A stretch of 54,302 bases of DNA, taken from positions 1 to 54,302 of the forward strand of contig NZ_JAIQWX010000029.1 in the NCBI RefSeq assembly GCF_020164475.1, written 5' to 3'. Under the pieces are notes generated by a model that saw only the letters and a program-made list of their open reading frames with translations, had not been told where the DNA came from and made no database searches. The DNA is from Pseudomonas sp. REP124. GTDB taxonomy: Bacteria; Pseudomonadota; Gammaproteobacteria; Pseudomonadales; Pseudomonadaceae. Each line of letters opens with the position of its first letter. Position 1 is the stretch's first letter. Below, one piece after another: positions 34,091-42,581 of this stretch. The translations under genes were made by a program, and so were the position numbers.

Positions 34091-34107
34091 CCGGGAAAAT
34101 TTCCCGG
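34091..34107. promoter_or_regulatory. Palindrome CCGGGAAAATTTCCCGG in the pedH leader
   Basis: A perfect 8-bp inverted repeat with a single central A, 31 bp before the pedH start and thus probably inside the 5' leader. The core matches the dyad before pedE at 12 of 13 bp. It may be a protein-binding site or an RNA hairpin close to the ribosome site. Confidence 0.5.
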
Positions 34108-34138
34108 AAATAAAACAAAAACCGCAGAGGAAGCCGTC

Positions 34139-35914
34139 ATGACTCAACCCGCACGTCGCCAGCCCTTCGTCCTGAGCCTGTTGCTCAGTGCCATGCTGTT
34201 GTCCGGCCAGGCAATGGCCGGGGTTTCCGACCAGGACATTCTCCAGGACCCGAAGAACCCCGAGCAGATCGTGACCAACGGTCTGGGCGTTCAGGGTCAG
34301 CGCTACAGCCCGCTGGACATTCTCAACGTCGACAACGTCAAGGAACTGCGCCCGGCGTGGGCGTTCTCGTTCGGCGGCGAAAAGCAGCGCGGCCAGCAGG
34401 CGCAACCGATGGTCAAGGATGGCGTGATGTACATGACCGGTTCCTACTCGCGGGTGTTCGCGGTGGATGCGCGCACCGGCAAGAAGCTCTGGCAATACGA
34501 TGCGCGCCTGCCGGATGACATTCGCCCTTGCTGCGACGTGATCAACCGTGGCGTGGCGCTGTATGGCGACCTGGTGATCTTCGGCACCCTCGACGCCAAG
34601 CTGGTTGCGCTGAACAAGGACACCGGCAAGGTGGTCTGGAGCAAGAAAGTCGCCGACCACAAGGAAGGCTACTCGATCAGCGCCGCGCCGCTGGTGATCA
34701 ACGGCAAGCTGATCACCGGCGTCGCCGGTGGCGAGTTCGGCGTGGTGGGCAAGATCGAGGCCTACGATCCGAAAAACGGCGATCTGTTGTGGACCCGCCC
34801 GACCGTCGAAGGCCACATGGGTTATGTCTACAAGGACGGCAAGGCGGTCGAGAACGGTATCTCCGGCGGCGAAGCGGGCAAGACCTGGCCGGGCGATCTG
34901 TGGAAGACCGGCGGCGCGGCGCCGTGGCTGGGCGGTTACTACGATCCGGAAACCAACCTGCTGCTGTTCGGCACCGGCAACCCGGCGCCGTGGAATTCGC
35001 ACCTGCGTCCAGGGGACAACCTCTATTCCTCGTCGCGCCTGGCGCTCAACCCGGACGACGGCACCATCAAATGGCATTTCCAGAGCACGCCTCATGACGG
35101 CTGGGACTTCGACGGAGTGAACGAGTTGGTGTCGTTCAACTACAGCGAAGGCGGCAAGGAAATAAAGGCGGCGGCCACCGCCGACCGCAATGGTTTCTTC
35201 TACGTGCTGGACCGCACCAACGGCAAATTCATCCGCGGCTTCCCGTTCGTGGACAAGATCACCTGGGCCACCGGCCTGGATAAGGACGGCCGGCCGATCT
35301 ACAACGACGCCAGCCGCCCCGGCGCGCCAGGGGCCGAAGCTCACGGCACTTCTGTATTCGTCGCGCCGGCATTTCTCGGTGCGAAAAACTGGATGCCGAT
35401 GGCCTACAACAGGGACACCGGGCTGTTCTACGTGCCGTCCAACGAGTGGGGCATGGACATTTGGAACGAGGGCATCGCCTACAAAAAAGGCGCGGCGTTC
35501 CTCGGTGCCGGGTTCACCATCAAGCCGTTGAACGAAGATTACATCGGCGTATTGCGTGCCATTGATCCGAAAACCGGCAAGGAAGTCTGGCGCCACAAGA
35601 ACTTCGCGCCGCTGTGGGGCGGGGTGCTGACCACCAAGGGCAACCTGGTGTTCACCGGTACGCCAGAAGGTTTCCTGCAGGCATTCAATGCCAAGACCGG
35701 CGAAAAGGTCTGGGAGTTCCAGACTGGCTCCGGCGTACTGGGCTCGCCCGTGACCTGGGAAATGGACGGCGAACAGTACGTCTCGGTGCTGTCCGGCTGG
35801 GGTGGCGCGGTGCCGCTGTGGGGCGGCGAAGTGGCCAAACGCGTGAAGGACTTCAACCAGGGCGGCATGCTCTGGACCTTCAAATTGCCGAAGGAGTTGG
35901 TGGCCAAGCACTGA
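34139..35914 (+). CDS. pedH: Lanthanide-type PQQ-dependent alcohol dehydrogenase PedH
   Basis: A 591-residue periplasmic quinoprotein, paralog of PedE. The signal peptide ends at QAMA (residue 27). The vicinal disulfide is in [10 protein letters not shown]. The active-site segment is [10 protein letters not shown]: catalytic Asp323 and, two residues on, Asp325. This extra aspartate is the established mark of lanthanide-dependent alcohol dehydrogenases (XoxF, PedH). It should oxidise alcohols and aldehydes with PQQ and a light rare earth ion. It is monocistronic by context: own promoter, then a long palindromic repeat. Confidence 0.96.
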   Translation: MTQPARRQPFVLSLLLSAMLLSGQAMAGVSDQDILQDPKNPEQIVTNGLGVQGQRYSPLDILNVDNVKELRPAWAFSFGGEKQRGQQAQPMVKDGVMYMTGSYSRVFAVDARTGKKLWQYDARLPDDIRPCCDVINRGVALYGDLVIFGTLDAKLVALNKDTGKVVWSKKVADHKEGYSISAAPLVINGKLITGVAGGEFGVVGKIEAYDPKNGDLLWTRPTVEGHMGYVYKDGKAVENGISGGEAGKTWPGDLWKTGGAAPWLGGYYDPETNLLLFGTGNPAPWNSHLRPGDNLYSSSRLALNPDDGTIKWHFQSTPHDGWDFDGVNELVSFNYSEGGKEIKAAATADRNGFFYVLDRTNGKFIRGFPFVDKITWATGLDKDGRPIYNDASRPGAPGAEAHGTSVFVAPAFLGAKNWMPMAYNRDTGLFYVPSNEWGMDIWNEGIAYKKGAAFLGAGFTIKPLNEDYIGVLRAIDPKTGKEVWRHKNFAPLWGGVLTTKGNLVFTGTPEGFLQAFNAKTGEKVWEFQTGSGVLGSPVTWEMDGEQYVSVLSGWGGAVPLWGGEVAKRVKDFNQGGMLWTFKLPKELVAKH

Positions 35915-35924
35915 CCACACCCAA

Positions 35925-36036
35925 GTGATCGTTCCCACGCTCCGCGTGGGAATGCCTCAACGGACGCTCCGCGTTCGGCCTTTGGGACGCAGAGCGTCCC
36001 GGGCTGCATTCCCACGCGGAGCGTGGGAACGATCAC
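35925..36036. repeat. Long inverted repeat, GATCGTTCCCACGCTCCGCGTGG family
   Basis: The arms GTGATCGTTCCCACGCTCCG and its exact complement enclose smaller repeats of GACGCTCCGCGT and ACGCAGAGCGTC. This is a third repeat family, unrelated to the TGTAGGAGC elements, and the only copy in the window. It follows the pedH stop by 11 bp and could end its transcript. Confidence 0.88.
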
Positions 36037-36058
36037 CACAGGGGCTGCGTGAATCTAA

Positions 36059-36123
36059 TACCAAATAACGAGAGCCCCTCCTGCCAACGATGCATTCGTC
36101 TGGCGCGCGGGGCTCTCTAGTAT
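36059..36123 (+). promoter_or_regulatory. pedI promoter with TACCAA/GCAT boxes and a long inverted repeat
   Basis: TACCAAATAACGA starts at 36059, GCATTCGTC at 36092 (33 bp later) and a -10-like TAGTAT at 36118 (26 bp later). The start codon is 53 bp after the hexamer. In addition GAGAGCCCC (36070-36078) and GGGGCTCTC (36109-36117) form a perfect 9-bp inverted repeat on either side of the GCAT box, with no T-run after it, so it is not a terminator. Confidence 0.6.
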
Positions 36124-36175
36124 CGGGTCATCGCCTGTCGCCACGGCAGGCATCGACCCAGACAGAGGCCTCATC

Positions 36176-37696
36176 ATGATCTACGCCCAACCCGGAACAC
36201 CCGGTGCCGTCGTTTCCTTCAAACCGCGCTACGGCAATTTCATCGGTGGCGAATTCGTCGCGCCAGTCAATGGCGAGTACTTCACCAACAGCTCGCCGGT
36301 CAACGGTGAGGTGATTGCCGAATTCCCGCGCTCCAGCGCCGCCGACATCGACAAGGCCCTCGACGCCGCCCATGCCGCCGCCGATGCCTGGGGCAAGACC
36401 TCGGCCCAGGACCGTTCGCTGGTCCTGCTGAAAATCGCCGACCGCATCGAACAGAACCTGGAAATTCTCGCCGTCACCGAAACCTGGGACAACGGCAAGG
36501 CCGTGCGCGAAACCCTTAACGCCGACGTGCCGCTGGCCGCTGACCACTTCCGCTATTTCGCCGGTTGCATCCGCGCCCAGGAAGGCGGCGCGGCCGAGAT
36601 CAACGAACTGACCACCGCCTACCACTTCCACGAACCGCTGGGTGTGGTCGGGCAGATCATTCCGTGGAATTTCCCGCTGCTGATGGCGGCCTGGAAACTC
36701 GCCCCGGCCCTGGCCGCCGGCAACTGCATCGTGCTCAAGCCGGCGGAGCAGACGCCGCTGTCGATCATGGTCTTCGCCGAGCTGATCGCCGACCTGCTGC
36801 CGGCCGGCGTGCTCAACATCGTCCAGGGCTTCGGTCGCGAAGCCGGCGAGGCGCTGGCCACCAGCAAGCGCATCGCCAAGATCGCCTTCACCGGTTCCAC
36901 CCCGGTCGGCGCGCACATCCTGCATTGCGCCGCCGAGAACATCATCCCGAGCACCGTCGAGCTGGGCGGCAAGTCGCCGAACATCTTCTTCGAAGACATC
37001 ATGCAGGCCGAGCCCGCATTCATCGAGAAAGCCGCCGAAGGCCTGGTGCTGGCGTTCTTCAACCAGGGCGAAGTCTGCACCTGTCCGTCCCGGGCCCTGG
37101 TGCAAGAATCGATCTACGAACCTTTCATGGCCGAGGTCATGAAGAAGGTCGTCAAGATCAAGCGCGGCAACCCGCTGGACACCGAGACCATGGTCGGCGC
37201 CCAGGCCTCCGAGCAGCAATACGACAAGATCCTCTCGTACCTGAGCATCGCCCAGGAGGAGGGCGCCCAGCTGCTTACTGGCGGCGCGGCCGAGCGTCTG
37301 GAGGGCGATCTGTCCAGCGGCTACTACATCCAGCCAACGCTGCTCAAGGGCACCAACAAGATGCGCGTGTTCCAGGAAGAGATTTTCGGCCCTGTGGTGG
37401 GCGTCACCACCTTCAAGGACGAAGCCGAAGCCCTCGCGATCGCCAACGACACCGAATTCGGTCTCGGTGCGGGCCTCTGGACCCGCGACATCAACCGCGC
37501 CTACCGCATGGGCCGGGCGATCAAGGCCGGGCGGGTGTGGACCAACTGCTACCACCTGTACCCGGCTCATGCCGCGTTCGGTGGTTACAAGAAGTCCGGC
37601 GTCGGCAGGGAGAACCACAAGATGATGCTCGATCACTACCAGCAGACCAAGAACCTGCTGGTGAGCTATGACATTAATCCGTTGGGGTTCTTCTGA
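36176..37696 (+). CDS. pedI: NAD-dependent aldehyde dehydrogenase PedI (ExaC)
   Basis: A 506-residue cytoplasmic aldehyde dehydrogenase of the AcoD/ExaC type. The cofactor and catalytic segments are [28 protein letters not shown] with the general-base glutamate in the ELGG motif, and [12 protein letters not shown] with the nucleophilic cysteine. It oxidises the aldehydes produced by PedE/PedH, such as acetaldehyde, to acids. It is between pedH and pqqA, as exaC is in P. aeruginosa (PA1984-PA1985). Confidence 0.94.
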   Translation: MIYAQPGTPGAVVSFKPRYGNFIGGEFVAPVNGEYFTNSSPVNGEVIAEFPRSSAADIDKALDAAHAAADAWGKTSAQDRSLVLLKIADRIEQNLEILAVTETWDNGKAVRETLNADVPLAADHFRYFAGCIRAQEGGAAEINELTTAYHFHEPLGVVGQIIPWNFPLLMAAWKLAPALAAGNCIVLKPAEQTPLSIMVFAELIADLLPAGVLNIVQGFGREAGEALATSKRIAKIAFTGSTPVGAHILHCAAENIIPSTVELGGKSPNIFFEDIMQAEPAFIEKAAEGLVLAFFNQGEVCTCPSRALVQESIYEPFMAEVMKKVVKIKRGNPLDTETMVGAQASEQQYDKILSYLSIAQEEGAQLLTGGAAERLEGDLSSGYYIQPTLLKGTNKMRVFQEEIFGPVVGVTTFKDEAEALAIANDTEFGLGAGLWTRDINRAYRMGRAIKAGRVWTNCYHLYPAHAAFGGYKKSGVGRENHKMMLDHYQQTKNLLVSYDINPLGFF

Positions 37697-37719
37697 TTCA
37701 TTAAATACGCCGCATACCC

Positions 37720-37809
37720 TGTGGGAGCGGGCTTGCCCGCGATGACGGTCTGACAGTCGACATCAATGTTGAATGTTCCGGCCTCATCGCGGGCAAGCCC
37801 GCTCCCACA
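37720..37809. repeat. REPIN, 90 bp, TGTGGGAGCGGGCTTGCCCGCGATG family
   Basis: Perfect inverted ends (TGTGGGAGCGGGCTTGCCCG and its complement) around an interior unlike that of the 100-bp class. It lies just upstream of the pqqA promoter. Confidence 0.9.
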
Positions 37810-37832
37810 GGTCTTTTGTGTTTCTCACCCCC

Positions 37833-37897
37833 TACCAACGCACCCCCAAGCCTCCTTCGAAAGTAGCATTCGGCTGCCCGACACCCCGTGCATTAAT
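37833..37897 (+). promoter_or_regulatory. pqqA promoter with TACCAA/GCAT boxes
   Basis: TACCAACGCACCC starts at 37833, GCATTCGGC at 37866 (33 bp later) and a -10-like ATTAAT at 37892 (26 bp later). AGTAGCATTCG is shared exactly with the nosP promoter. The start of pqqA follows 42 bp after the -10, so PQQ synthesis would be switched on with the dehydrogenases. Confidence 0.6.
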
Positions 37898-37938
37898 GGC
37901 ACTACCGGAATCACCCGGCACAAGAAGAGGAATGACCC

Positions 37939-38010
37939 ATGTGGACTAAACCCGCGTTTACCGATCTGCGCATTGGCTTCGAAGTGACGATGTATTTCGC
38001 CAACCGTTGA
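37939..38010 (+). CDS. pqqA: PQQ precursor peptide PqqA
   Basis: A 23-residue peptide, [20 protein letters not shown] plus a three-residue end (ANR). It contains the conserved Glu15 and Tyr19 that are cross-linked by PqqE and become the carbon skeleton of PQQ. The form starting MWTKPA is like that of the P. aeruginosa exa locus. It is followed 55 bp later by pqqB. No gene for the PqqF protease is adjacent. Confidence 0.97.
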   Translation: MWTKPAFTDLRIGFEVTMYFANR

Positions 38011-38065
38011 TTGTTCACCCGGCCAGCCGCCGCGTTGGCCGGGTCTGCCTTCTGGAGCATTGCTC

Positions 38066-38980
38066 ATGCACATCCGGGTTCTGGGTTCCGCCGCTGGTGG
38101 CGGTTTTCCGCAGTGGAACTGCAATTGTCGGCAATGTGCCGGAGTACGCAACGGCAGCCTGCGCGCGCAGCGGCGCACGCAGTCGTCGATTGCTCTGAGC
38201 GACGACGGAGTGGACTGGGTGCTGTGCAACGCTTCGCCGGACATCCGCGCGCAACTCGAGAGCTTCCCGCCATTGCAACCGGCGCGCCGCCTGCGTGACA
38301 GCGCCATCGCCGGCGTGGTGCTGATGGACAGCCAGATCGACCATTGCACCGGCCTGCTGAGCCTGCGCGAAGGCTGCCCGCATAACGTCTGGTGCACCGA
38401 ACGGGTTCACCAGGACCTCAGCACCGGCTTTGCGCTGTTCACCATGCTCAGTCACTGGAACGGCGGATTGCAGTGGCAACCTGTGCGTCTCAATCGCGAA
38501 CCGTTCCGTATTCCGGCCTGCTACCACCTCAGGTTTTGTGCCATTCCGTTGATCAGCAACGCACCGCCGTATTCACCCAATCGTGGCAATCCGCAGCCAG
38601 GGGACAACATCGGCCTGTTCATCGAGGACCAGCGCAGCGGCGCCTCGCTGTTCTACGCGCCGGGGCTGGGGCAGGTCGACGACGAAGTGCTGGACTGGAT
38701 GCAGCGCGCCGATTGCCTGCTGCTCGATGGCACCCTGTGGCGCGATGACGAGATGCGCGTGTGCGAAGTCGGCCACAGCCTTGGCAGTGAAATGGGCCAC
38801 CTGGCGCAGAGCGGGCCGGGCGGCATGCTGGAAGTGCTGGAGGCGTTCCCGCGGCAGCGCAAGGTGCTGATTCACATCAACAACACCAACCCGATCCTTG
38901 ATGAGGACTCGGCTGAGAGGGCGCTGCTGGTGCGGCGGGGGATCGAGGTGGCGTATGACGGCATGGATATTGTGCTGTAG
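38066..38980 (+). CDS. pqqB: PQQ biosynthesis protein PqqB
   Basis: A 304-residue MBL-fold protein. The start [21 protein letters not shown] with its CXCXXC-type cysteines and [17 protein letters not shown] are standard. PqqB is thought to hydroxylate the tyrosine-derived part of the intermediate. GGAG lies 9 nt before ATG 38066; a TTG two codons earlier is less likely. Confidence 0.96.
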   Translation: MHIRVLGSAAGGGFPQWNCNCRQCAGVRNGSLRAQRRTQSSIALSDDGVDWVLCNASPDIRAQLESFPPLQPARRLRDSAIAGVVLMDSQIDHCTGLLSLREGCPHNVWCTERVHQDLSTGFALFTMLSHWNGGLQWQPVRLNREPFRIPACYHLRFCAIPLISNAPPYSPNRGNPQPGDNIGLFIEDQRSGASLFYAPGLGQVDDEVLDWMQRADCLLLDGTLWRDDEMRVCEVGHSLGSEMGHLAQSGPGGMLEVLEAFPRQRKVLIHINNTNPILDEDSAERALLVRRGIEVAYDGMDIVL

Positions 38981-38996
38981 CGGAGCGCCACGCACC

Positions 38997-39023
38997 TGTA
39001 GGAGCGAGGCTTGCCCGCGAAGA
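38997..39023. repeat. Single REP unit
   Basis: One unpaired half (TGTAGGAGCGAGGCTTGCCC) between pqqB and pqqC, without the inverted partner of a full REPIN. It lies inside the pqq operon, so it probably does not stop transcription. Confidence 0.8.
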
Positions 39024-39061
39024 GGCCGGACCAGACACCAAAAGATTCCCGGAGAATAACA

Positions 39062-39814
39062 ATGACCAACACTCCACTGACCCCCACCGAATTCGAAGCC
39101 GCCCTGCGCGCCAAGGGCGCCTACTACCACATCCATCACCCATTCCACGTGGCGATGTACCAGGGCCGCGCCACCCGCGAGCAGGTCCAGGGCTGGGTCG
39201 CCAACCGCTTCTACTATCAGGTCAACATCCCCCTCAAAGACGCCGCAATCCTCGCCAACTGCCCCGACCGAGAAATCCGCCGCGAATGGATTCAGCGCCT
39301 GCTGGACCATGACGGCGCGCCTGGCAGTGAAGGCGGGATCGAAGCCTGGCTGCGCCTGGGCGAAGCGGTGGGGCTGGATCGCGAGCGGATCCTTTCGCAG
39401 GAACTGGTGCTGCCCGGCGTGCGTTTCGCGGTGGATGCCTACGTCAACTTCGCCCGCCGCGCCAGTTGGCAGGAAGCCGCCAGCAGCTCCCTGACCGAAC
39501 TGTTCGCACCGCAGATCCACCAGTCGCGCCTGGACAGCTGGCCGCAGCATTACCCCTGGATCGATCCGGCCGGCTACGAATATTTCCGCACCCGACTGGG
39601 CCAGGCCCGACGCGATGTCGAGCACGGCCTGGCGATCACGCTCGAGCATTATCGGACCCTGGAAGGACAGTCGCGCATGCTGGAAATCCTGCAATTCAAA
39701 CTGGACATTCTCTGGAGCATGCTCGACGCCATGAGCATGGCCTATGAGCTGGAGCGCCCGCCTTATCACAGCGTCACTCGTGACAACGTCTGGCATCGGG
39801 GGATCGCCCTGTGA
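39062..39814 (+). CDS. pqqC: Pyrroloquinoline-quinone synthase PqqC
   Basis: A 250-residue cofactorless oxidase that performs the last step of PQQ synthesis, an eight-electron oxidation with ring closure. Typical segments are [22 protein letters not shown] with active-site residues, and the helical C-terminus with [15 protein letters not shown]. The ATG at 39062 is close to a GGAG. Its stop overlaps the GTG start of pqqD. Confidence 0.97.
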   Translation: MTNTPLTPTEFEAALRAKGAYYHIHHPFHVAMYQGRATREQVQGWVANRFYYQVNIPLKDAAILANCPDREIRREWIQRLLDHDGAPGSEGGIEAWLRLGEAVGLDRERILSQELVLPGVRFAVDAYVNFARRASWQEAASSSLTELFAPQIHQSRLDSWPQHYPWIDPAGYEYFRTRLGQARRDVEHGLAITLEHYRTLEGQSRMLEILQFKLDILWSMLDAMSMAYELERPPYHSVTRDNVWHRGIAL

Positions 39815-40083
39815 ACCTGATCAACCGCGAACAGTCACCCTCGTTGCGCCGCGGCTTTCGCCTGCAATGGGAACCGCGCCAGGACTGCCATGTGCTGCTG
39901 TACCCCGAAGGCATGATCAAGCTCAACCCCAGCGCCGGGCAGATTCTCGAATTGCTGGACGGCCGGCGCAGCGTCGCCGCGATCATCGCCCAATTGTCGG
40001 CGAAGCATCCCGGCGTGCCGGGGATCGACGAGGATGTGCTGGCGTTCCTGGAGGTGGCCCATGCGCAGTTCTGGATCGAGTGA
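39811..40083 (+). CDS. pqqD: PqqA-binding chaperone PqqD
   Basis: A 90-residue protein that binds PqqA and presents it to PqqE. The GTG start overlaps the pqqC stop (GTGA). The winged-helix core has [21 protein letters not shown]. It overlaps pqqE by 23 bp. Confidence 0.95.
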   Translation: MNLINREQSPSLRRGFRLQWEPRQDCHVLLYPEGMIKLNPSAGQILELLDGRRSVAAIIAQLSAKHPGVPGIDEDVLAFLEVAHAQFWIE

Positions 40084-41203
40084 AACGCTGCCGGGGCCAC
40101 CGCTGTGGCTGCTGGCGGAGCTGACCTATCGTTGCCCGCTGCAATGCCCGTACTGCTCCAATCCGCTGGACTTCGCCCGGCACGGCGAGGAGCTGAGCAC
40201 CGCGGAGTGGATTCGCGTGTTCCGCGAAGCGCGGGAGATGGGCGCCGCGCAACTGGGTTTTTCCGGTGGCGAGCCGTTGGTGCGTCAGGATCTGGCGCAG
40301 TTGATCAAGGCCGCGCGGGACATGGGTTACTACACCAACCTGATCACTTCGGGCATTGGCCTGACCGAGCAGAAGGTGCGCGACTTCAAGGTTGCAGGGC
40401 TCGACCATATCCAGATCAGTTTCCAGGCCGCCGACGAAGCGGTGAACAATATGCTCGCCGGCTCGCGCAAGGCCTTTGCGCAGAAGCTGGCCATGGCCCG
40501 CGCAGTGAAAGCCCAGGGCTATCCAATGGTGCTGAACTTCGTCACTCACCGGCACAACATCGACAACATCGACCGGATCATCGACCTGTGCCTGGAACTG
40601 GAAGCGGATTTCGTCGAATTGGCCACCTGCCAGTTCTACGGCTGGGCCGAACTCAACCGAGTCGGCCTGCTGCCGACACGCGAGCAATTACAGCGCGCCG
40701 AGCGCATCACCAATGACTATCGCCAGCGCCTCGAGGCCCAGGGCCATCCGTGCAAACTGATTTTCGTCACCCCGGACTATTACGAGGAACGCCCCAAGAC
40801 CTGCATGAACGGCTGGGCCAACCTGTTTCTCGACATCACCCCCGACGGCACTGCATTGCCCTGCCACAGCGCCCGGCAGTTGCCGGTGCAGTTTCCCAAT
40901 GTGCGCGAGCACAGCATCGAGCATATCTGGAACGATTCGTTCGGCTTCAACCGTTTTCGCGGCGATGCCTGGATGAAGGAGCCGTGCCGCTCCTGCGACG
41001 AAAAGCACAAGGACCTGGGGGGCTGCCGCTGTCAGGCGTTCATGCTCACGGGGGATGCGGCCAATGCCGATCCGGTGTGCGCCAAGTCGCCGCATCACGG
41101 GGTGATTCTCAAGGCGCGGGAAGAGGCCGAAGCCCCAGGGCTCGGCATCGAACATCTGACATTGCGTAATGAGAAAGCTTCGCAGCTGATCTATCGCGGC
41201 TGA
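40061..41203 (+). CDS. pqqE: PqqA peptide cyclase PqqE (radical SAM)
   Basis: A 380-residue radical SAM enzyme that forms the carbon-carbon bond between Glu and Tyr of PqqA. The cluster cysteines are Cys25, Cys29 and Cys32 (CPLQCPYC), followed by GGEPLVR. The C-terminal SPASM domain has the cysteines of [21 protein letters not shown] and [13 protein letters not shown] precedes the ATG by 6 nt. It ends the pqqABCDE operon. Confidence 0.97.
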   Translation: MRSSGSSETLPGPPLWLLAELTYRCPLQCPYCSNPLDFARHGEELSTAEWIRVFREAREMGAAQLGFSGGEPLVRQDLAQLIKAARDMGYYTNLITSGIGLTEQKVRDFKVAGLDHIQISFQAADEAVNNMLAGSRKAFAQKLAMARAVKAQGYPMVLNFVTHRHNIDNIDRIIDLCLELEADFVELATCQFYGWAELNRVGLLPTREQLQRAERITNDYRQRLEAQGHPCKLIFVTPDYYEERPKTCMNGWANLFLDITPDGTALPCHSARQLPVQFPNVREHSIEHIWNDSFGFNRFRGDAWMKEPCRSCDEKHKDLGGCRCQAFMLTGDAANADPVCAKSPHHGVILKAREEAEAPGLGIEHLTLRNEKASQLIYRG

Positions 41204-41223
41204 ATGACCCGGCGCAGGTCCCC

Positions 41224-41313
41224 TGTGGGAGCGGGCTTGCTCGCGAATGCGGAGTGTCAATCACCATAGAGGTCGACTGACACGACCCCTTCGCGAGCAA
41301 GCCCGCTCCCACA
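41224..41313. repeat. REPIN, 90 bp
   Basis: The ends TGTGGGAGCGGGCTTGCTCG and its complement. It has the same length as the 37720 copy but a different interior. It lies between pqqE and ercA. Confidence 0.9.
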
Positions 41314-41417
41314 GGGTTTTGTGCTGTATTCACGCTCCCGTCATTGGTCTCATTGCATTCACCACCGGATGCTTTAGTGTGGACGTTACATTTCAAAACA
41401 ATAAGAACAGGCTTCCC

Positions 41418-42581
41418 ATGAGCCAGAGTCTCAGTCAGCTGCGCAAGTTCGTCTCGCCTGAAATCATTTTCGGTGCCGGTTGCCGGCACAACGTCGGCAA
41501 CTACGCCAAGACCTTCGGCGCGCGCAAGGTGCTGGTGGTCAGCGATCCGGGGGTGATTGCCGCCGGCTGGGTCGCTGACGTCGAGGCCAGCCTCCAGGCG
41601 TTGGGCATCGAATACTGCCTGTACAGCGCCGTCTCGCCCAATCCGCGGATCGAAGAGGTCATGCTCGGGGCCGACATGTACCGGGAAAATCACTGTGACG
41701 TGATTGTCGCGGTCGGCGGCGGCAGCCCGATGGATTGCGGCAAGGGCATCGGCATCGTCGTCGCCCACGGGCGCAACATCCTCGAATTCGAAGGGGTGGA
41801 CACCATCCGAGTGCCCAGCCCGCCGCTGATCCTGATCCCGACCACCGCTGGCACTTCGGCCGACGTCTCGCAGTTCGTGATCATTTCCAATCAGCAGGAG
41901 CGCATGAAGTTCTCCATCGTCAGCAAGGCAGTGGTGCCGGACGTGTCGCTGATCGACCCGGAAACCACCCTGAGCATGGATCCGTTCCTCTCGGCCTGTA
42001 CCGGTATCGATGCGCTGGTGCACGCCATCGAAGCCTTTGTGTCCACCGGTCACGGGCCGCTGACCGATCCCCATGCGCTGGAGGCGATGCGCCTGATCAA
42101 TGGCAACCTGGTGCAGATGATCGCCAACCCCACGGACATCGCCCTGCGAGAGAAAATCATGCTCGGGAGCATGCAGGCCGGGCTGGCGTTCTCCAATGCG
42201 ATCCTCGGTGCGGTGCACGCCATGTCCCACAGCCTGGGCGGCTTCCTCGACTTGCCCCACGGCCTGTGCAACGCGGTACTGGTGGAGCACGTGGTGGCCT
42301 TCAACTACAGCTCTGCGCCGGAACGCTTCAAGGTCATTGCCGAGACCTTCGGCATCGATTGCCGGGGCCTTAACCACCGGCAGATCTGCGGGCGTCTGGT
42401 GGAACACCTGATCGCGCTGAAACACGCCATCGGTTTCCACGAAACCCTCGGCTTGCACGGGGTCAGCACCTCGGACATTCCCTTCCTGTCGCAACACGCC
42501 ATGGACGACCCGTGCATTCTGACCAACCCGCGCGAGTCCAGTCAGCGTGATGTCGAGGTCGTCTATGGCGAAGCCCTCTGA
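41418..42581 (+). CDS. ercA: Iron-containing alcohol dehydrogenase ErcA
   Basis: A 387-residue group III (iron-dependent) NAD alcohol dehydrogenase. The NAD-binding motif is VGGGSPMDCGKGIG; metal-binding regions are DALVHAIEAFVS and HAMSHSLGGFLDLPHGLCN. The start MSQSLSQLRKFVSPEI is the only good one. In P. aeruginosa ercA (PA1991) is needed for ethanol oxidation and has a regulatory more than metabolic role. The 104 bp before the gene contain GCATTCACC at 41355, but the TACCAA box at the expected distance is missing. It overlaps ercS by 17 bp. Confidence 0.93.
   Translation: MSQSLSQLRKFVSPEIIFGAGCRHNVGNYAKTFGARKVLVVSDPGVIAAGWVADVEASLQALGIEYCLYSAVSPNPRIEEVMLGADMYRENHCDVIVAVGGGSPMDCGKGIGIVVAHGRNILEFEGVDTIRVPSPPLILIPTTAGTSADVSQFVIISNQQERMKFSIVSKAVVPDVSLIDPETTLSMDPFLSACTGIDALVHAIEAFVSTGHGPLTDPHALEAMRLINGNLVQMIANPTDIALREKIMLGSMQAGLAFSNAILGAVHAMSHSLGGFLDLPHGLCNAVLVEHVVAFNYSSAPERFKVIAETFGIDCRGLNHRQICGRLVEHLIALKHAIGFHETLGLHGVSTSDIPFLSQHAMDDPCILTNPRESSQRDVEVVYGEAL

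Noticed and set aside
34073..35938. A 621-codon minus-strand frame over pedH
   Set aside because: pedH has a signal peptide, the vicinal disulfide and the active-site motif on the plus strand. The antisense frame has no recognisable domain.
36070..36117. The GAGAGCCCC/GGGGCTCTC repeat as a terminator of pedH
   Set aside because: There is no T-run after the stem, the loop is 30 nt, and the pedH end is already followed by a long palindrome; the position fits the pedI promoter.
36128..37636. A 502-codon minus-strand frame over pedI
   Set aside because: It mirrors the aldehyde dehydrogenase gene and has no motif of its own.
41322..41390. A two-box promoter of the PQQ type before ercA
   Set aside because: GCATTCACC is present at 41355, but no TACCAA-like sequence lies 32-35 bp upstream and no good -10 lies 26 bp downstream.
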